A stretch of DNA of 64,000 nt from Granulicella sapmiensis (GTDB lineage Bacteria; Acidobacteriota; Terriglobia; Terriglobales; Acidobacteriaceae), in contig JAMFSR010000039.1 in NCBI GenBank assembly GCA_026225395.1, positions 51,794 to 115,793 of the forward strand, written 5' to 3'. Each line of letters starts with the position of its first letter. Positions within the stretch are counted from its first letter, which is position 1. This document shows, piece after piece, positions 1-8,140 of this stretch. A program made the position numbers and the translations under genes. The notes beneath the pieces are model-generated. The model was not told the DNA's origin. It searched no databases and saw nothing but the letters and a program-made list of their open reading frames with translations.

Positions 1-597
1 CGCGAAGGCGGCGAGTTCGCTCGTGCCCGGGTGTGCAGGGTGTGCTTTCACCACCACCGGATTGCCCGCTGCCAGAGCCGACGCCGTATCGCCGCCGGCG
101 ACCGAAAACGCCAACGGGAAGTTGCTTGCCCCGAACACAGCCACCGGACCCAATGGCGACAGCACCGAACGCAGGTCAGGCCGCGGGAGCGGCTTGCGCT
201 CGGGCAGCGCGCGGTCAATCCTCGCATGCTGCCACGAGCCATCCTCAACCATTGTGGCAAACAAACGAAGCTGTCCGCAGGTGCGCGCCAGCTCACCCTC
301 TAGCCTCGCTTGCGGCAACGCGGTTTCCGCCATTGCCCGAGAGACCAGCTCCGGCCCAAGCTTCTCCAGACGGCTGGCGATTGCCTTCAGGAATCTGGCC
401 CGGACTCTGGCCGAGGTCTTCGAAAATACAGGAAACGCTGCCGATGCGGCCGATGCCGCATCGTGCACATCCTGCATGGAGGCGCCCGTGAACGCCGGTT
501 CCAGGCGCTCGCCCGTGGACGCACTCGTGCCAAAAAATACCGCATCGCCGCGCGAAATACGGGTGCCAGCAATAAACGATCGACCGAGAAATTCCAA
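1..597 (-). CDS. 2,5-dioxovalerate (alpha-ketoglutarate semialdehyde) dehydrogenase, 3' part outside window
   Basis: N-terminal 199 residues of an NAD(P)+-dependent aldehyde dehydrogenase; the gene runs off the left edge, so the catalytic Cys and Glu are not visible. The reading contains LRSVLSPLGPVAVFGASNF and SVAGGDTASALAAGNPVVV, the Rossmann-side signature typical of the ketoglutarate semialdehyde dehydrogenase branch, which oxidises 2,5-dioxopentanoate to 2-oxoglutarate at the end of oxidative uronate/pentose breakdown. The start is a choice: TTG at 597 has a strong GGAGGT (604-609) six bases upstream and gives the usual short N-terminus (LEFLGRSFIAG); in-frame ATGs at 627 and 624 lack a clear ribosome binding site. 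The divergent neighbour is an esterase. Assignment to this ALDH subfamily is from the motif; the substrate is inferred from family and pectin context. Confidence 0.85.
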   Translation of the reverse strand, partial: MEFLGRSFIAGTRISRGDAVFFGTSASTGERLEPAFTGASMQDVHDAASAASAAFPVFSKTSARVRARFLKAIASRLEKLGPELVSRAMAETALPQARLEGELARTCGQLRLFATMVEDGSWQHARIDRALPERKPLPRPDLRSVLSPLGPVAVFGASNFPLAFSVAGGDTASALAAGNPVVVKAHPAHPGTSELAAFA

Positions 598-701
598 AGC
601 TTTACCTCCAAGGTTGCTGTTCATCATTGTAGACAAAATAGTATGCAATAGTCGGTGCAATGGAGTATATTCCTCGACGACGTTGGGAGGGCACCCGGAA
701 C

Positions 702-2885
702 ATGTCTCGGAATCTTTTGCGGCTGCTTGCGATGGCATGCATATTTCACGGCGCTGTAGCTATCGGACAACAAGACCTCGTTCCCGGTCATGCTCGTGAG
801 CTTGCGGTCCACTCTTTGGCTACTCCATCTATAGCGCATCTCACCGTCACGACACCTTCGTTTGCGGATGGCGTAGAGATTCCTAAAGAAAACACGCAGT
901 ACGGCGGCAATATTTTTCCGGGACTCGAATGGACGGCCGGGCCCCAGGGCACGCAATCGTACGCGGTCATCGTGCAGGGGCAGCGCACGAACGACCCTCA
1001 CGCGATTAGCAGCATTCATCTCGTGGTCTTCGACATTCCCGCTGCCGTCACCCAGCTCGATAAGGGCATGACCGCCGTCCCTGACTCTGCAGTCTTTGGC
1101 CCGAACGTCCATGGTCCGCATCAAGCTTACGTCGGACCCCATGCTCATCCTGACGCCACCAACGGCTATCACTTTCAGGTTCTGGCTCTGGACACGACCT
1201 TGCCACCTAGCGACACCGTTCAGTACGACACATTGATCGCAGCCATGCGCGGCCATGTCCTCGCAGTTGGCGATGTTGTCGGTATATCGTCGCACGATCC
1301 CAATACGCCTGGCGCCGTCACGGCGCTGCCCGGTCCCGTCAAGGTGTCCACAGGCCTCCTGCAGGGCATTCCTGGCCGCAATCCTTCCATCTCGGTGTTC
1401 AAGGGCGTACCGTACGCCGCGCCACCGGTGGGCCATCTCCGCTTCCGCGAGCCACAGCCCCCAGCCGCGTGGGCGGGCATCTACAAGGCCGATCACTTCA
1501 GCAAGCTCTGCCCACAAATCGGCGACCCCAGCGCCATGAGCGAGGACTGCCTCTATGCGAACATCTGGACAGGCGCCCGCACGGGCACCGAGCGTCGACC
1601 GGTCTTCGTCTGGATCTATGGCGGCGGCTTCAGCATGGGGACGGGCGCAGACCCCACCTTCGACGGCGAAGCGCTGGCCGCGAAAGGCGTCATCGTCATC
1701 ACCTTCAACTACCGTATCGGTGTCCTTGGCTTCCTCGCCACGCCCGAATTGAGCCGTGAAAGTGGCCACAACGCCTCCGGCAACTTCGGACTTTTGGACG
1801 ACGTGGCGATGCTTAAGTGGGTGCAGCAGAACATTGCTGCCTTTGGAGGTGATCCAGCCCATGTGACCATCGGCGGCCAGTCCGCCGGCGCAGGCTCGGT
1901 TGGTTTCATGGCGATGTCACCGCTGGCACGCGGTCTGTTCGAGCAGGGCGTTGAGGAGAGCCACGCGCGTTACTCACACGACACTGAGCTACGCTATCTA
2001 TCCGTCTCGTATCGCACGCTTAGTAAGGCGGAAACGGACGGCGACACGTTTGCGGTTTCGCGCGGAGCGCACTCGCTGAAGGAGCTGCGCGCTTTGCCGT
2101 GGCAGCAGTTGCTTCTGCCTCGGGATGCCTCAGACCAGTCAGTGGAGACCGGCAGCGACGCCAAACCGCCGCTCTTCCGTCCTGTTGTGGACGGATGGGT
2201 TCTGCCAGCGGACTATAGCGAGACCTACGCGCGCGGCACGCAGAACAAGGTTGCCATCATCGCAGGTAACAATCGCGATGAAACCGGCGCTGTGCCAGAG
2301 TTCACCTTCTCGCAGCGCCGTGCTGCCGGGAACCATCCCACACCAGGTAATCCGCACATCAACGTGACGCTAACGGAGTTTCAGGATGCGGCAAAGCGCA
2401 AGTTTGGTCCGCTTGCGGAGGAGTATCTGAAGCTTTATCCCGCAACGAACGACGACGAGGCCGCAGAACAGAGCGCTAACTCCGCTCGCGACAACTCCCG
2501 CATCTCCACCTACCTGTGGGCGCTGGATTGGAGGAGGCACGACAACAAGCCGCTCTATACCTACTTTTGGACGCACCGCCCCACGGGCGACCCTGCCGGT
2601 GCGCATCACGCCTCCGAAATTCTGTTCGTTTTCGACAATCTGGGAATGAAGGACCAAGAATGGACTGACGAGGACCGTAAAGTCGCTTCGACTGTGTCGT
2701 CCTACTGGGTCAACTTCATCGTCGGCGGAAATCCCAACGGCTCCGGTTTGCCACAGTGGTCCGGCTTCGACCCGAAGGCGAAGAGTGTGATGGAGCTCGG
2801 CGACCACTTTGCCCCCATGCCCATTGCGTCCGATGCTCGTATAGTCTTTTGGAAAAAGTTCTTCGCGACACAACCGGCGTGGTAG
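702..2885 (+). CDS. PEBP-domain / type B carboxylesterase fusion, secreted
   Basis: 727 residues. A signal peptide (MSRNLLRLLAMACIFHGAVA) is followed by a YbhB/YbcL-like phosphatidylethanolamine-binding domain (about residues 35-200; GLEW..., HLVVFDIP, YHFQVLALD) and then a full type B carboxylesterase (about 215-720) with the FKGVPYAAPPVG entry motif, SEDCLYANIW, oxyanion loop YGGGF, nucleophile elbow GQSAGAGS, acid loop NNRDETGA and base GAHHASE. The complete triad predicts an active ester hydrolase, but the substrate cannot be told. I chose ATG 702 because GGGAGG lies 11 bases upstream and the signal peptide starts cleanly there; a start at 660 would add 14 charged residues before it. The PEBP plus esterase combination in one chain is unusual. 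The gene is divergent from the aldehyde dehydrogenase and followed by a GntR regulator. Confidence 0.88.
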   Translation: MSRNLLRLLAMACIFHGAVAIGQQDLVPGHARELAVHSLATPSIAHLTVTTPSFADGVEIPKENTQYGGNIFPGLEWTAGPQGTQSYAVIVQGQRTNDPHAISSIHLVVFDIPAAVTQLDKGMTAVPDSAVFGPNVHGPHQAYVGPHAHPDATNGYHFQVLALDTTLPPSDTVQYDTLIAAMRGHVLAVGDVVGISSHDPNTPGAVTALPGPVKVSTGLLQGIPGRNPSISVFKGVPYAAPPVGHLRFREPQPPAAWAGIYKADHFSKLCPQIGDPSAMSEDCLYANIWTGARTGTERRPVFVWIYGGGFSMGTGADPTFDGEALAAKGVIVITFNYRIGVLGFLATPELSRESGHNASGNFGLLDDVAMLKWVQQNIAAFGGDPAHVTIGGQSAGAGSVGFMAMSPLARGLFEQGVEESHARYSHDTELRYLSVSYRTLSKAETDGDTFAVSRGAHSLKELRALPWQQLLLPRDASDQSVETGSDAKPPLFRPVVDGWVLPADYSETYARGTQNKVAIIAGNNRDETGAVPEFTFSQRRAAGNHPTPGNPHINVTLTEFQDAAKRKFGPLAEEYLKLYPATNDDEAAEQSANSARDNSRISTYLWALDWRRHDNKPLYTYFWTHRPTGDPAGAHHASEILFVFDNLGMKDQEWTDEDRKVASTVSSYWVNFIVGGNPNGSGLPQWSGFDPKAKSVMELGDHFAPMPIASDARIVFWKKFFATQPAW

Positions 2886-3011
2886 GAAGATGTCTGAACC
2901 CTCTGGTATACCTTCTGTGGAACACTGTCAGGCGCAGAAGTGCATGTTAAAATGTAGTCTTGCTAAGAATATCGCTGAACGTGCTGCCCAAGAGTCGAAG
3001 GGAATCGAAGA

Positions 3012-3716
3012 ATGGCGCAAAGCGCAGTAGACCGCGTTTACATTGAAATTCGCCGCATGGCGATGGACTTCCGCTTCTTACCGGGAGAACGGCTAAACGA
3101 AGCTGTGTTGGCCAAAGAGCTGGGGGTCAGCCGCACGCCGCTGCGCGAAGCCCTCAATCGCCTCTCCGCGGAAGGCTTTCTAACCTTCTCCGCCAACAAC
3201 GGATTCTTCCGCAAGACGATCGACGTAAAAGAGATCTTTGATCTTTATGAGTTCCGCATGTACCTCGAACGCTCCGCAGTTCGTCTCGCCGTGGATCGCG
3301 CCAGCAACGAGCAGATCGACCAAATAGAACAGTTCGCGATCGTCAGCGCCCAGGTAGATCCCACGCGAACAGTCGATGATCTTGTCGCGCTCGACGAGAA
3401 GTTCCACGAGCTCCTGGTAGGCCTGAGCGGCAATGCGCAGATGCTGGAAGCGCTGCGCAATATCAATGCGCGCATTCAATTCGTCCGCTGGATGGACATG
3501 ACCGAGCGGCGCTCGGAGACGCAACATCAACACCTCGTGATTATTGCCGCGCTGAAGGAACGTGACGTGGAAGCAGCTGAGCAATGCATTCGCGACCACA
3601 TTGCGCACCGTCTGGATCAGATCGTCGAAAAGGTGGAGCGAAGCTACGGCCGTATCTTCGTGCGCAAGCACCATGCGATGTCCGCCCCGTCTGCCCAGTC
3701 CGCGGCGACGACCTAG
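3012..3716 (+). CDS. GntR-family transcriptional regulator, FadR/FCD type
   Basis: 234 residues. An N-terminal winged helix (about 7-75; PGERLNEAVLAKELGVSRT, PLREALNRL) precedes an all-helical FCD effector domain (about 85-215) with the metal/ligand-binding pattern D..FH (LDEKFHELLVGLSGN) and later histidines (QHQHLVIIAAL, IRDHIAHRL). Members of this class repress catabolic operons and respond to small acids such as uronates, gluconate or lactate. It stands between the esterase and the convergent ppdK, 126 bp after the esterase stop, so it may control the esterase/aldehyde dehydrogenase pair. The effector is unknown. Confidence 0.9.
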   Translation: MAQSAVDRVYIEIRRMAMDFRFLPGERLNEAVLAKELGVSRTPLREALNRLSAEGFLTFSANNGFFRKTIDVKEIFDLYEFRMYLERSAVRLAVDRASNEQIDQIEQFAIVSAQVDPTRTVDDLVALDEKFHELLVGLSGNAQMLEALRNINARIQFVRWMDMTERRSETQHQHLVIIAALKERDVEAAEQCIRDHIAHRLDQIVEKVERSYGRIFVRKHHAMSAPSAQSAATT

Positions 3717-3754
3717 AACGCTGGGAGACCATCTTCGTTGCCTCCTCAGCCTGC

Positions 3755-6394
3755 TCACGCGATCAGGCTCTGCGCGGCCGCGAGCTGTGCCACGGGAATT
3801 CTCGCTGGTGAGCACGACACGTAATCCACGCCAAGCTTGCGGAAGAACTGGATCGACTTCGAGTCGCCTCCATGTTCGCCGCACACGCCAATCTTGATCG
3901 ACGGATCGACCGCGCGCACGCTTCTAATCGCCATCGCAATCAGTTGTCCAACGCCTTTCTCGTCGATGGTGACGAACGGGTCCGCTTCCAGTAGCCCACG
4001 TTGCAGATAGGTATCGAGATAGCGTGGCGCATCGTCGCGTGAGAAGCCATAGGTCATCTGCGTCAGGTCATTTGTGCCGAACGAAATGAAATGCACGTGC
4101 TGCGCAATGGAGCTGGCGCATATGGCCGCGCGCGGCAACTCAATCATGGTGCCGATGCGATACGGGCACGACAGGCCGGTTTCGAGCTCGACCTGCTCCG
4201 CTGTGGAGCGGATCATGTTCGCCAGCTCACGCATCTCCTCTTCAGACGCTACCAGCGGCACCATGATCTCAGGCAAGGGATCGAACCCCTCCCCGCGCAC
4301 CCGTAGGGCGGCCAGCAGAATCGCCCGCACCTGCATCTCGAGGATCTCCGGATATGTAAGGCTAAGCCGGCACCCGCGATGACCCATCATAGGGTTCGTC
4401 TCAGCCAGAGCGCGCGCGCGGCTTCGCATGGCATCGAGCTCGATGCAGCGGGTCCAGTCCTCGGCTGTATGCATTTCAGCCAGTTCTGCGGTAATCTCCT
4501 CGAGCGAAGGAAGAAACTCGTGCAGCGGTGGGTCTAGAAGGCGGATAGTTACGGGCAGCGGAGCCATGATGCGGAAGATCGCTTCGAAGTCAGCCTGCTG
4601 CATGGGCAGCAGAATGTCCAGTGCACGAACACGTTCTTCTGCGTTCGTGGCAAGGATCATCGTCCGTACATGCCGCAGGCGCTGCCCCTCGAAAAACATA
4701 TGCTCGGTGCGGCAAAGGCCGATTCCGGTGGCTCCGTTCCGGCGAGCAAGTGTTGCATCGGCCGGTGTATCCGCGTTGGCGCGCACCGCGCACTCACCGT
4801 CTTCCATGGCCCAGGCAAGCAGCTCATCCAGCGCCTCATTCTCCTCCGCAGCTTGGCGGGTGGGAAGCTGGCCGCCATACACGCGACCGGTGCCTCCATC
4901 GATGGAAAGCCAGTCGCCCTCACGGAAGGTCTTCCCGCCAATGCTGATGTAGCGGTGGTCATGCGAAAACGTAATGTTTTTCGCGCTGGTAATGCAGCAT
5001 TTGCCCATGCCGCGTGCAACCACGGCCGCATGGCTCGTTGCTCCGCCACGCGCTGTGAGGAATCCCCGCGCTGCGGCCATGCCCTGGATATCGTCCGCGG
5101 TGGTTTCCTCGGTCACGAGGATTGCTGCTTTGCCGCCTTGTTGCAGCGCAATCGCAGCGGGGGACGAAAGCGCAATTCTTCCCACGGCAGCGCCCGGAGA
5201 CGCGGGCAATCCCTGTGTCAGCACGGCAGGCAATGACGATAGATCAAGCTGCGGCATCAGGATCTCTGGCAGGCTTTCGGGATTCACCCGCAGCAACGCC
5301 TGCTGCTGGGTGATCAGTCCTTCATGTGCCATATCGACGGCCATGCGCACTGCAGCCTGCGCCGTACGCTTGGCCGAACGCGTCTGCAGTAGAAAGAGCT
5401 TGCCTGATTCGATAGTGAACTCAAAATCCTGCGCGTCGCGATAGTGTCCCTCCAGCCGTTGCGTGACCCTGATCAACTCGTCATAGACAGGAGGCATCCT
5501 GCGCTGCAGCTCCGTGATGCCCAGCGGCGTACGCGTTCCTGCAACAATGTCCTCGCCCTGAGCGTTCGGCAGGAACTCCGCAAAGATTTCCTTGACACCC
5601 GTCGAAGGATTGCGCGTAAAGCCTACGCCTGTACCGCTATCCTCGCCCTGGTTGCCGAAGACCATCGCCTGTATGGTCACGGCCGTGCCGAGCTCATCCG
5701 GGATGCCATTCATCTTGCGGTAGAAACGCGCACGTTCGCTGTTCCAGGACGCGAATACGGCCAGTACCGCTCGCTGCAACTGCATCTGCGGGTCCTGGGG
5801 GAACTCGCTGCCGGTGTGCTCCACGTATAGCTGCTGATAGCGCTTGATCAAACTCTGCAGCTCCAGCTGCGCGATGTTCGCATCGCTCTCCGGAGCAACA
5901 TCGCCCGCATCGGTGAAGAGCTTGCGCGGCATACCTAGCACCACCGTGCCGAACATCAGCAACAGCCGGCGGAAAGAGTCAAGTGCGAAACGCGGCGATT
6001 GTGACACATCCGCCAAGCCCCAAACGCACTCGTTATTCAGGCCGATGTTTAGGACCGTGTCCATCATGCCGGGCATCGAGATGGGAGCCCCGGAGCGAAC
6101 GCTTAGCAGCAGCGGATTGGCGGAGTCGCCGAAGCTCTTGCCAGTGACGTCCTCAAGCCAGCGCAAGCCCTCCTGCACCTGTGCGTCTAGTTCTGGGGGT
6201 AGCTCGCCGGTATACAGGAACGTGCGGCATACATCCGTGGTGATCGTGAATCCCGGAGGGACGGGAACGGAAAGGGAAGTCATCTCGGCGAGACCTGCAC
6301 CTTTGCCACCGAGTAGTGACGTCATGCTGTGATCGCCCTCCGCCACTTCGTTGCCGAACCGGTATAACAGCTTTTCGGTGCTGACTGCGATCAT
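3755..6394 (-). CDS. ppdK: pyruvate, phosphate dikinase
   Basis: 879 residues, normal length for PPDK (about 870-900). It interconverts pyruvate + ATP + Pi and PEP + AMP + PPi in the cytoplasm. Visible parts: ATP-grasp N-terminal domain (LLGGKGAGLAEM near residue 28; SVRSGAPISMPGMMDTVLN), the swivelling phosphohistidine domain with the catalytic His in GGATSHAAVVARGMG, and the C-terminal PEP-utilising barrel with GTNDLTQMTYGFSRDD and GVCGEHGG. The start at 6394 has AGGAGA about six bases upstream; an upstream extension to 6463 has no ribosome binding site. The gene is divergent from the TPR-HTH gene. In a sugar-acid consumer it may serve gluconeogenesis. Confidence 0.96.
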   Translation of the reverse strand: MIAVSTEKLLYRFGNEVAEGDHSMTSLLGGKGAGLAEMTSLSVPVPPGFTITTDVCRTFLYTGELPPELDAQVQEGLRWLEDVTGKSFGDSANPLLLSVRSGAPISMPGMMDTVLNIGLNNECVWGLADVSQSPRFALDSFRRLLLMFGTVVLGMPRKLFTDAGDVAPESDANIAQLELQSLIKRYQQLYVEHTGSEFPQDPQMQLQRAVLAVFASWNSERARFYRKMNGIPDELGTAVTIQAMVFGNQGEDSGTGVGFTRNPSTGVKEIFAEFLPNAQGEDIVAGTRTPLGITELQRRMPPVYDELIRVTQRLEGHYRDAQDFEFTIESGKLFLLQTRSAKRTAQAAVRMAVDMAHEGLITQQQALLRVNPESLPEILMPQLDLSSLPAVLTQGLPASPGAAVGRIALSSPAAIALQQGGKAAILVTEETTADDIQGMAAARGFLTARGGATSHAAVVARGMGKCCITSAKNITFSHDHRYISIGGKTFREGDWLSIDGGTGRVYGGQLPTRQAAEENEALDELLAWAMEDGECAVRANADTPADATLARRNGATGIGLCRTEHMFFEGQRLRHVRTMILATNAEERVRALDILLPMQQADFEAIFRIMAPLPVTIRLLDPPLHEFLPSLEEITAELAEMHTAEDWTRCIELDAMRSRARALAETNPMMGHRGCRLSLTYPEILEMQVRAILLAALRVRGEGFDPLPEIMVPLVASEEEMRELANMIRSTAEQVELETGLSCPYRIGTMIELPRAAICASSIAQHVHFISFGTNDLTQMTYGFSRDDAPRYLDTYLQRGLLEADPFVTIDEKGVGQLIAMAIRSVRAVDPSIKIGVCGEHGGDSKSIQFFRKLGVDYVSCSPARIPVAQLAAAQSLIA

Positions 6395-6495
6395 GGCTTT
6401 CTCCTGAAGAAACGCAGAGTGCGCTTGAAGGACACCATAGGTGCTACGGGCATCGCTGCACAAATCAGAACGTCCGAATCAGACGTGGGGACAAA

Positions 6496-8112
6496 GTGGT
6501 CGTGTATGGTCTTGTCCACGTGATATACAGCGACATGCACAAGAAAGCCGATATCGACGTGCTGGTGTGCCGGCTCGATAAGTTATTACTGGAGCGCAAT
6601 ACACGCGTAGCGTTTCCGATGCTCGATCGCGAGCTTTCTGATGGTGTGCGCTGCGATTCCTCGCATCCTTCTTACATCGCACTCGTGTTGTGTGCGGCGG
6701 AGTGGAATGACCTTGGCTATCGCAGCCTCGACTGGTTCGTCGCGCTGAAGGAGAGACTTCCGGCAAAAAGTTCCACGATGCCGTGGATCAACTACCTGCG
6801 GCTGCAGCTGATCGATGCGTATCACTGTCTGGCCACCGAACGTCCAGCCGATGCCATTGAGATCCTTGCGAAAGTGATTGCATCGGCCGAAGATGCCCTT
6901 CCTTTGCCACATCTGTTTTTGACGCGCTTCTGGAAGGGACGAGCGCACCGCCAGAAGGGAGAGTATGCCGATGCCGCAGTGGATCTTCGTGCCGCGCAGG
7001 AGTATGCCGAACGCGCCCAAGCGCCCCGCCTGGTCGCTGTGACGCGCATTCACGAGAGTTGGCTGGCGTTTCAGTCCAGCGATTTGAAGCGGGCGCTTGA
7101 ACTGTTGGATGAAGCCGAAGCTGTACTGAAGCCGATCGGACACGCGCTCTCGCTGGGTAACATTGAGTCTGCACGCGGAAGATTTGTGCGCAGGACCGGA
7201 GATTACACTGCCGCGCTTCAGCACTTCGATCGCGCTATTGCTCTCTATTCGCGAGAGTTTCCGCATCATCCAAACCTGGCGCGTGTGCTGGTGAATGCGG
7301 CGTACGTGAAGCGGTTGCAGGCGCTCGATTTGAAGCCCTTTCTCGCCCGTAAGACCGGAAAGCGGGTGAGCAACGAGGAGTATCTGAAATTGACGCGGGA
7401 CGCGTTGGCGTCATTGAAGCGCGCTGCTGTGCTTTATGAAAAGACTGGCCACCTAAGTGGGCTTGGGACTGCCCTTGTGAATGCCGGGCATCTGCATCTT
7501 GAAAGCGGAGATATCGAACAAGCAGCGGCTGATGCCGAGCAGGCTTTTGCTCTTGCGCAGCGCACGCAGGATCACATCCTTCGTGCGCGTACCCGCAGTC
7601 TGCAAAGCGCCATCGAACGCGAACGTTCCGACGAACAGATGTCGGCGCCTCCCGATGCTGGCCGGCATGCAGAATTGGCCGTTTCTTATGCGGAGGACGC
7701 CATCGAATACGCTCAGCACACGCAAAATAAGCGTCTGTTGGCTGAGGCCTATATCGCCCGCGGTTTGGCTGCAATGGACGATGCTGTACTGGATGTAGAG
7801 ACGGCGCGGGAATATGCAGCGCGAGCGGGATCGCTGCTCGATCCATTCAACCGAGACCATCTCGTGAAAGAGCTCGCCGGCCTCAAGGCCCTCATTCTCA
7901 AAACCGCAGACGTCGAGGAGCCGTTACGCCGTTGGTCCAACGGACAGCTCGGGAACAAGACATTCCTTCAAGTGCAAGAAGAGTTCGCGGAGCTGGTTAT
8001 TCCGAAAGTGTGGATGAATCTAGGGCGCAACGTGGCCGAAGTTGCCCGTCAGCTTTCCATGTCCCCCAAGAAGGTGCGACGCATCCTCAGGAACTCCGGC
8101 CATAAAGAATAG
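6496..8112 (+). CDS. TPR-repeat protein with C-terminal Fis-type helix-turn-helix
   Basis: 538 residues from a GTG start (alternative ATG at 6535, in frame). Most of the chain (about 40-470) is a series of 34-residue helical repeats, for example WKGRAHRQKGEYADAAVDL, GDYTAALQHFDRAIALYS and AGHLHLESGDIEQAAADA, i.e. TPR-like. The last 45 residues hold a Fis/NtrC-type DNA-binding helix-turn-helix (LGRNVAEVARQLSMSPKKV followed by RRILRNSG). There is no ATPase or receiver domain. The combination suggests a transcription factor whose TPR array binds a peptide or protein. It shares a divergent promoter region of about 100 bp with ppdK, so ppdK is a candidate target. I know no named family for this exact architecture. 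Confidence 0.75.
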   Translation: MVVYGLVHVIYSDMHKKADIDVLVCRLDKLLLERNTRVAFPMLDRELSDGVRCDSSHPSYIALVLCAAEWNDLGYRSLDWFVALKERLPAKSSTMPWINYLRLQLIDAYHCLATERPADAIEILAKVIASAEDALPLPHLFLTRFWKGRAHRQKGEYADAAVDLRAAQEYAERAQAPRLVAVTRIHESWLAFQSSDLKRALELLDEAEAVLKPIGHALSLGNIESARGRFVRRTGDYTAALQHFDRAIALYSREFPHHPNLARVLVNAAYVKRLQALDLKPFLARKTGKRVSNEEYLKLTRDALASLKRAAVLYEKTGHLSGLGTALVNAGHLHLESGDIEQAAADAEQAFALAQRTQDHILRARTRSLQSAIERERSDEQMSAPPDAGRHAELAVSYAEDAIEYAQHTQNKRLLAEAYIARGLAAMDDAVLDVETAREYAARAGSLLDPFNRDHLVKELAGLKALILKTADVEEPLRRWSNGQLGNKTFLQVQEEFAELVIPKVWMNLGRNVAEVARQLSMSPKKVRRILRNSGHKE

Positions 8113-8140
8113 AACAAGAGTTCGAGTGGCAGCTGCCGAC

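Noticed and set aside
624..1862. Long minus-strand open frame (412 codons) opposite the esterase
   Set aside because: It lies antisense to a gene with complete esterase motifs and has no domain of its own; a shadow of GC-rich coding sequence.
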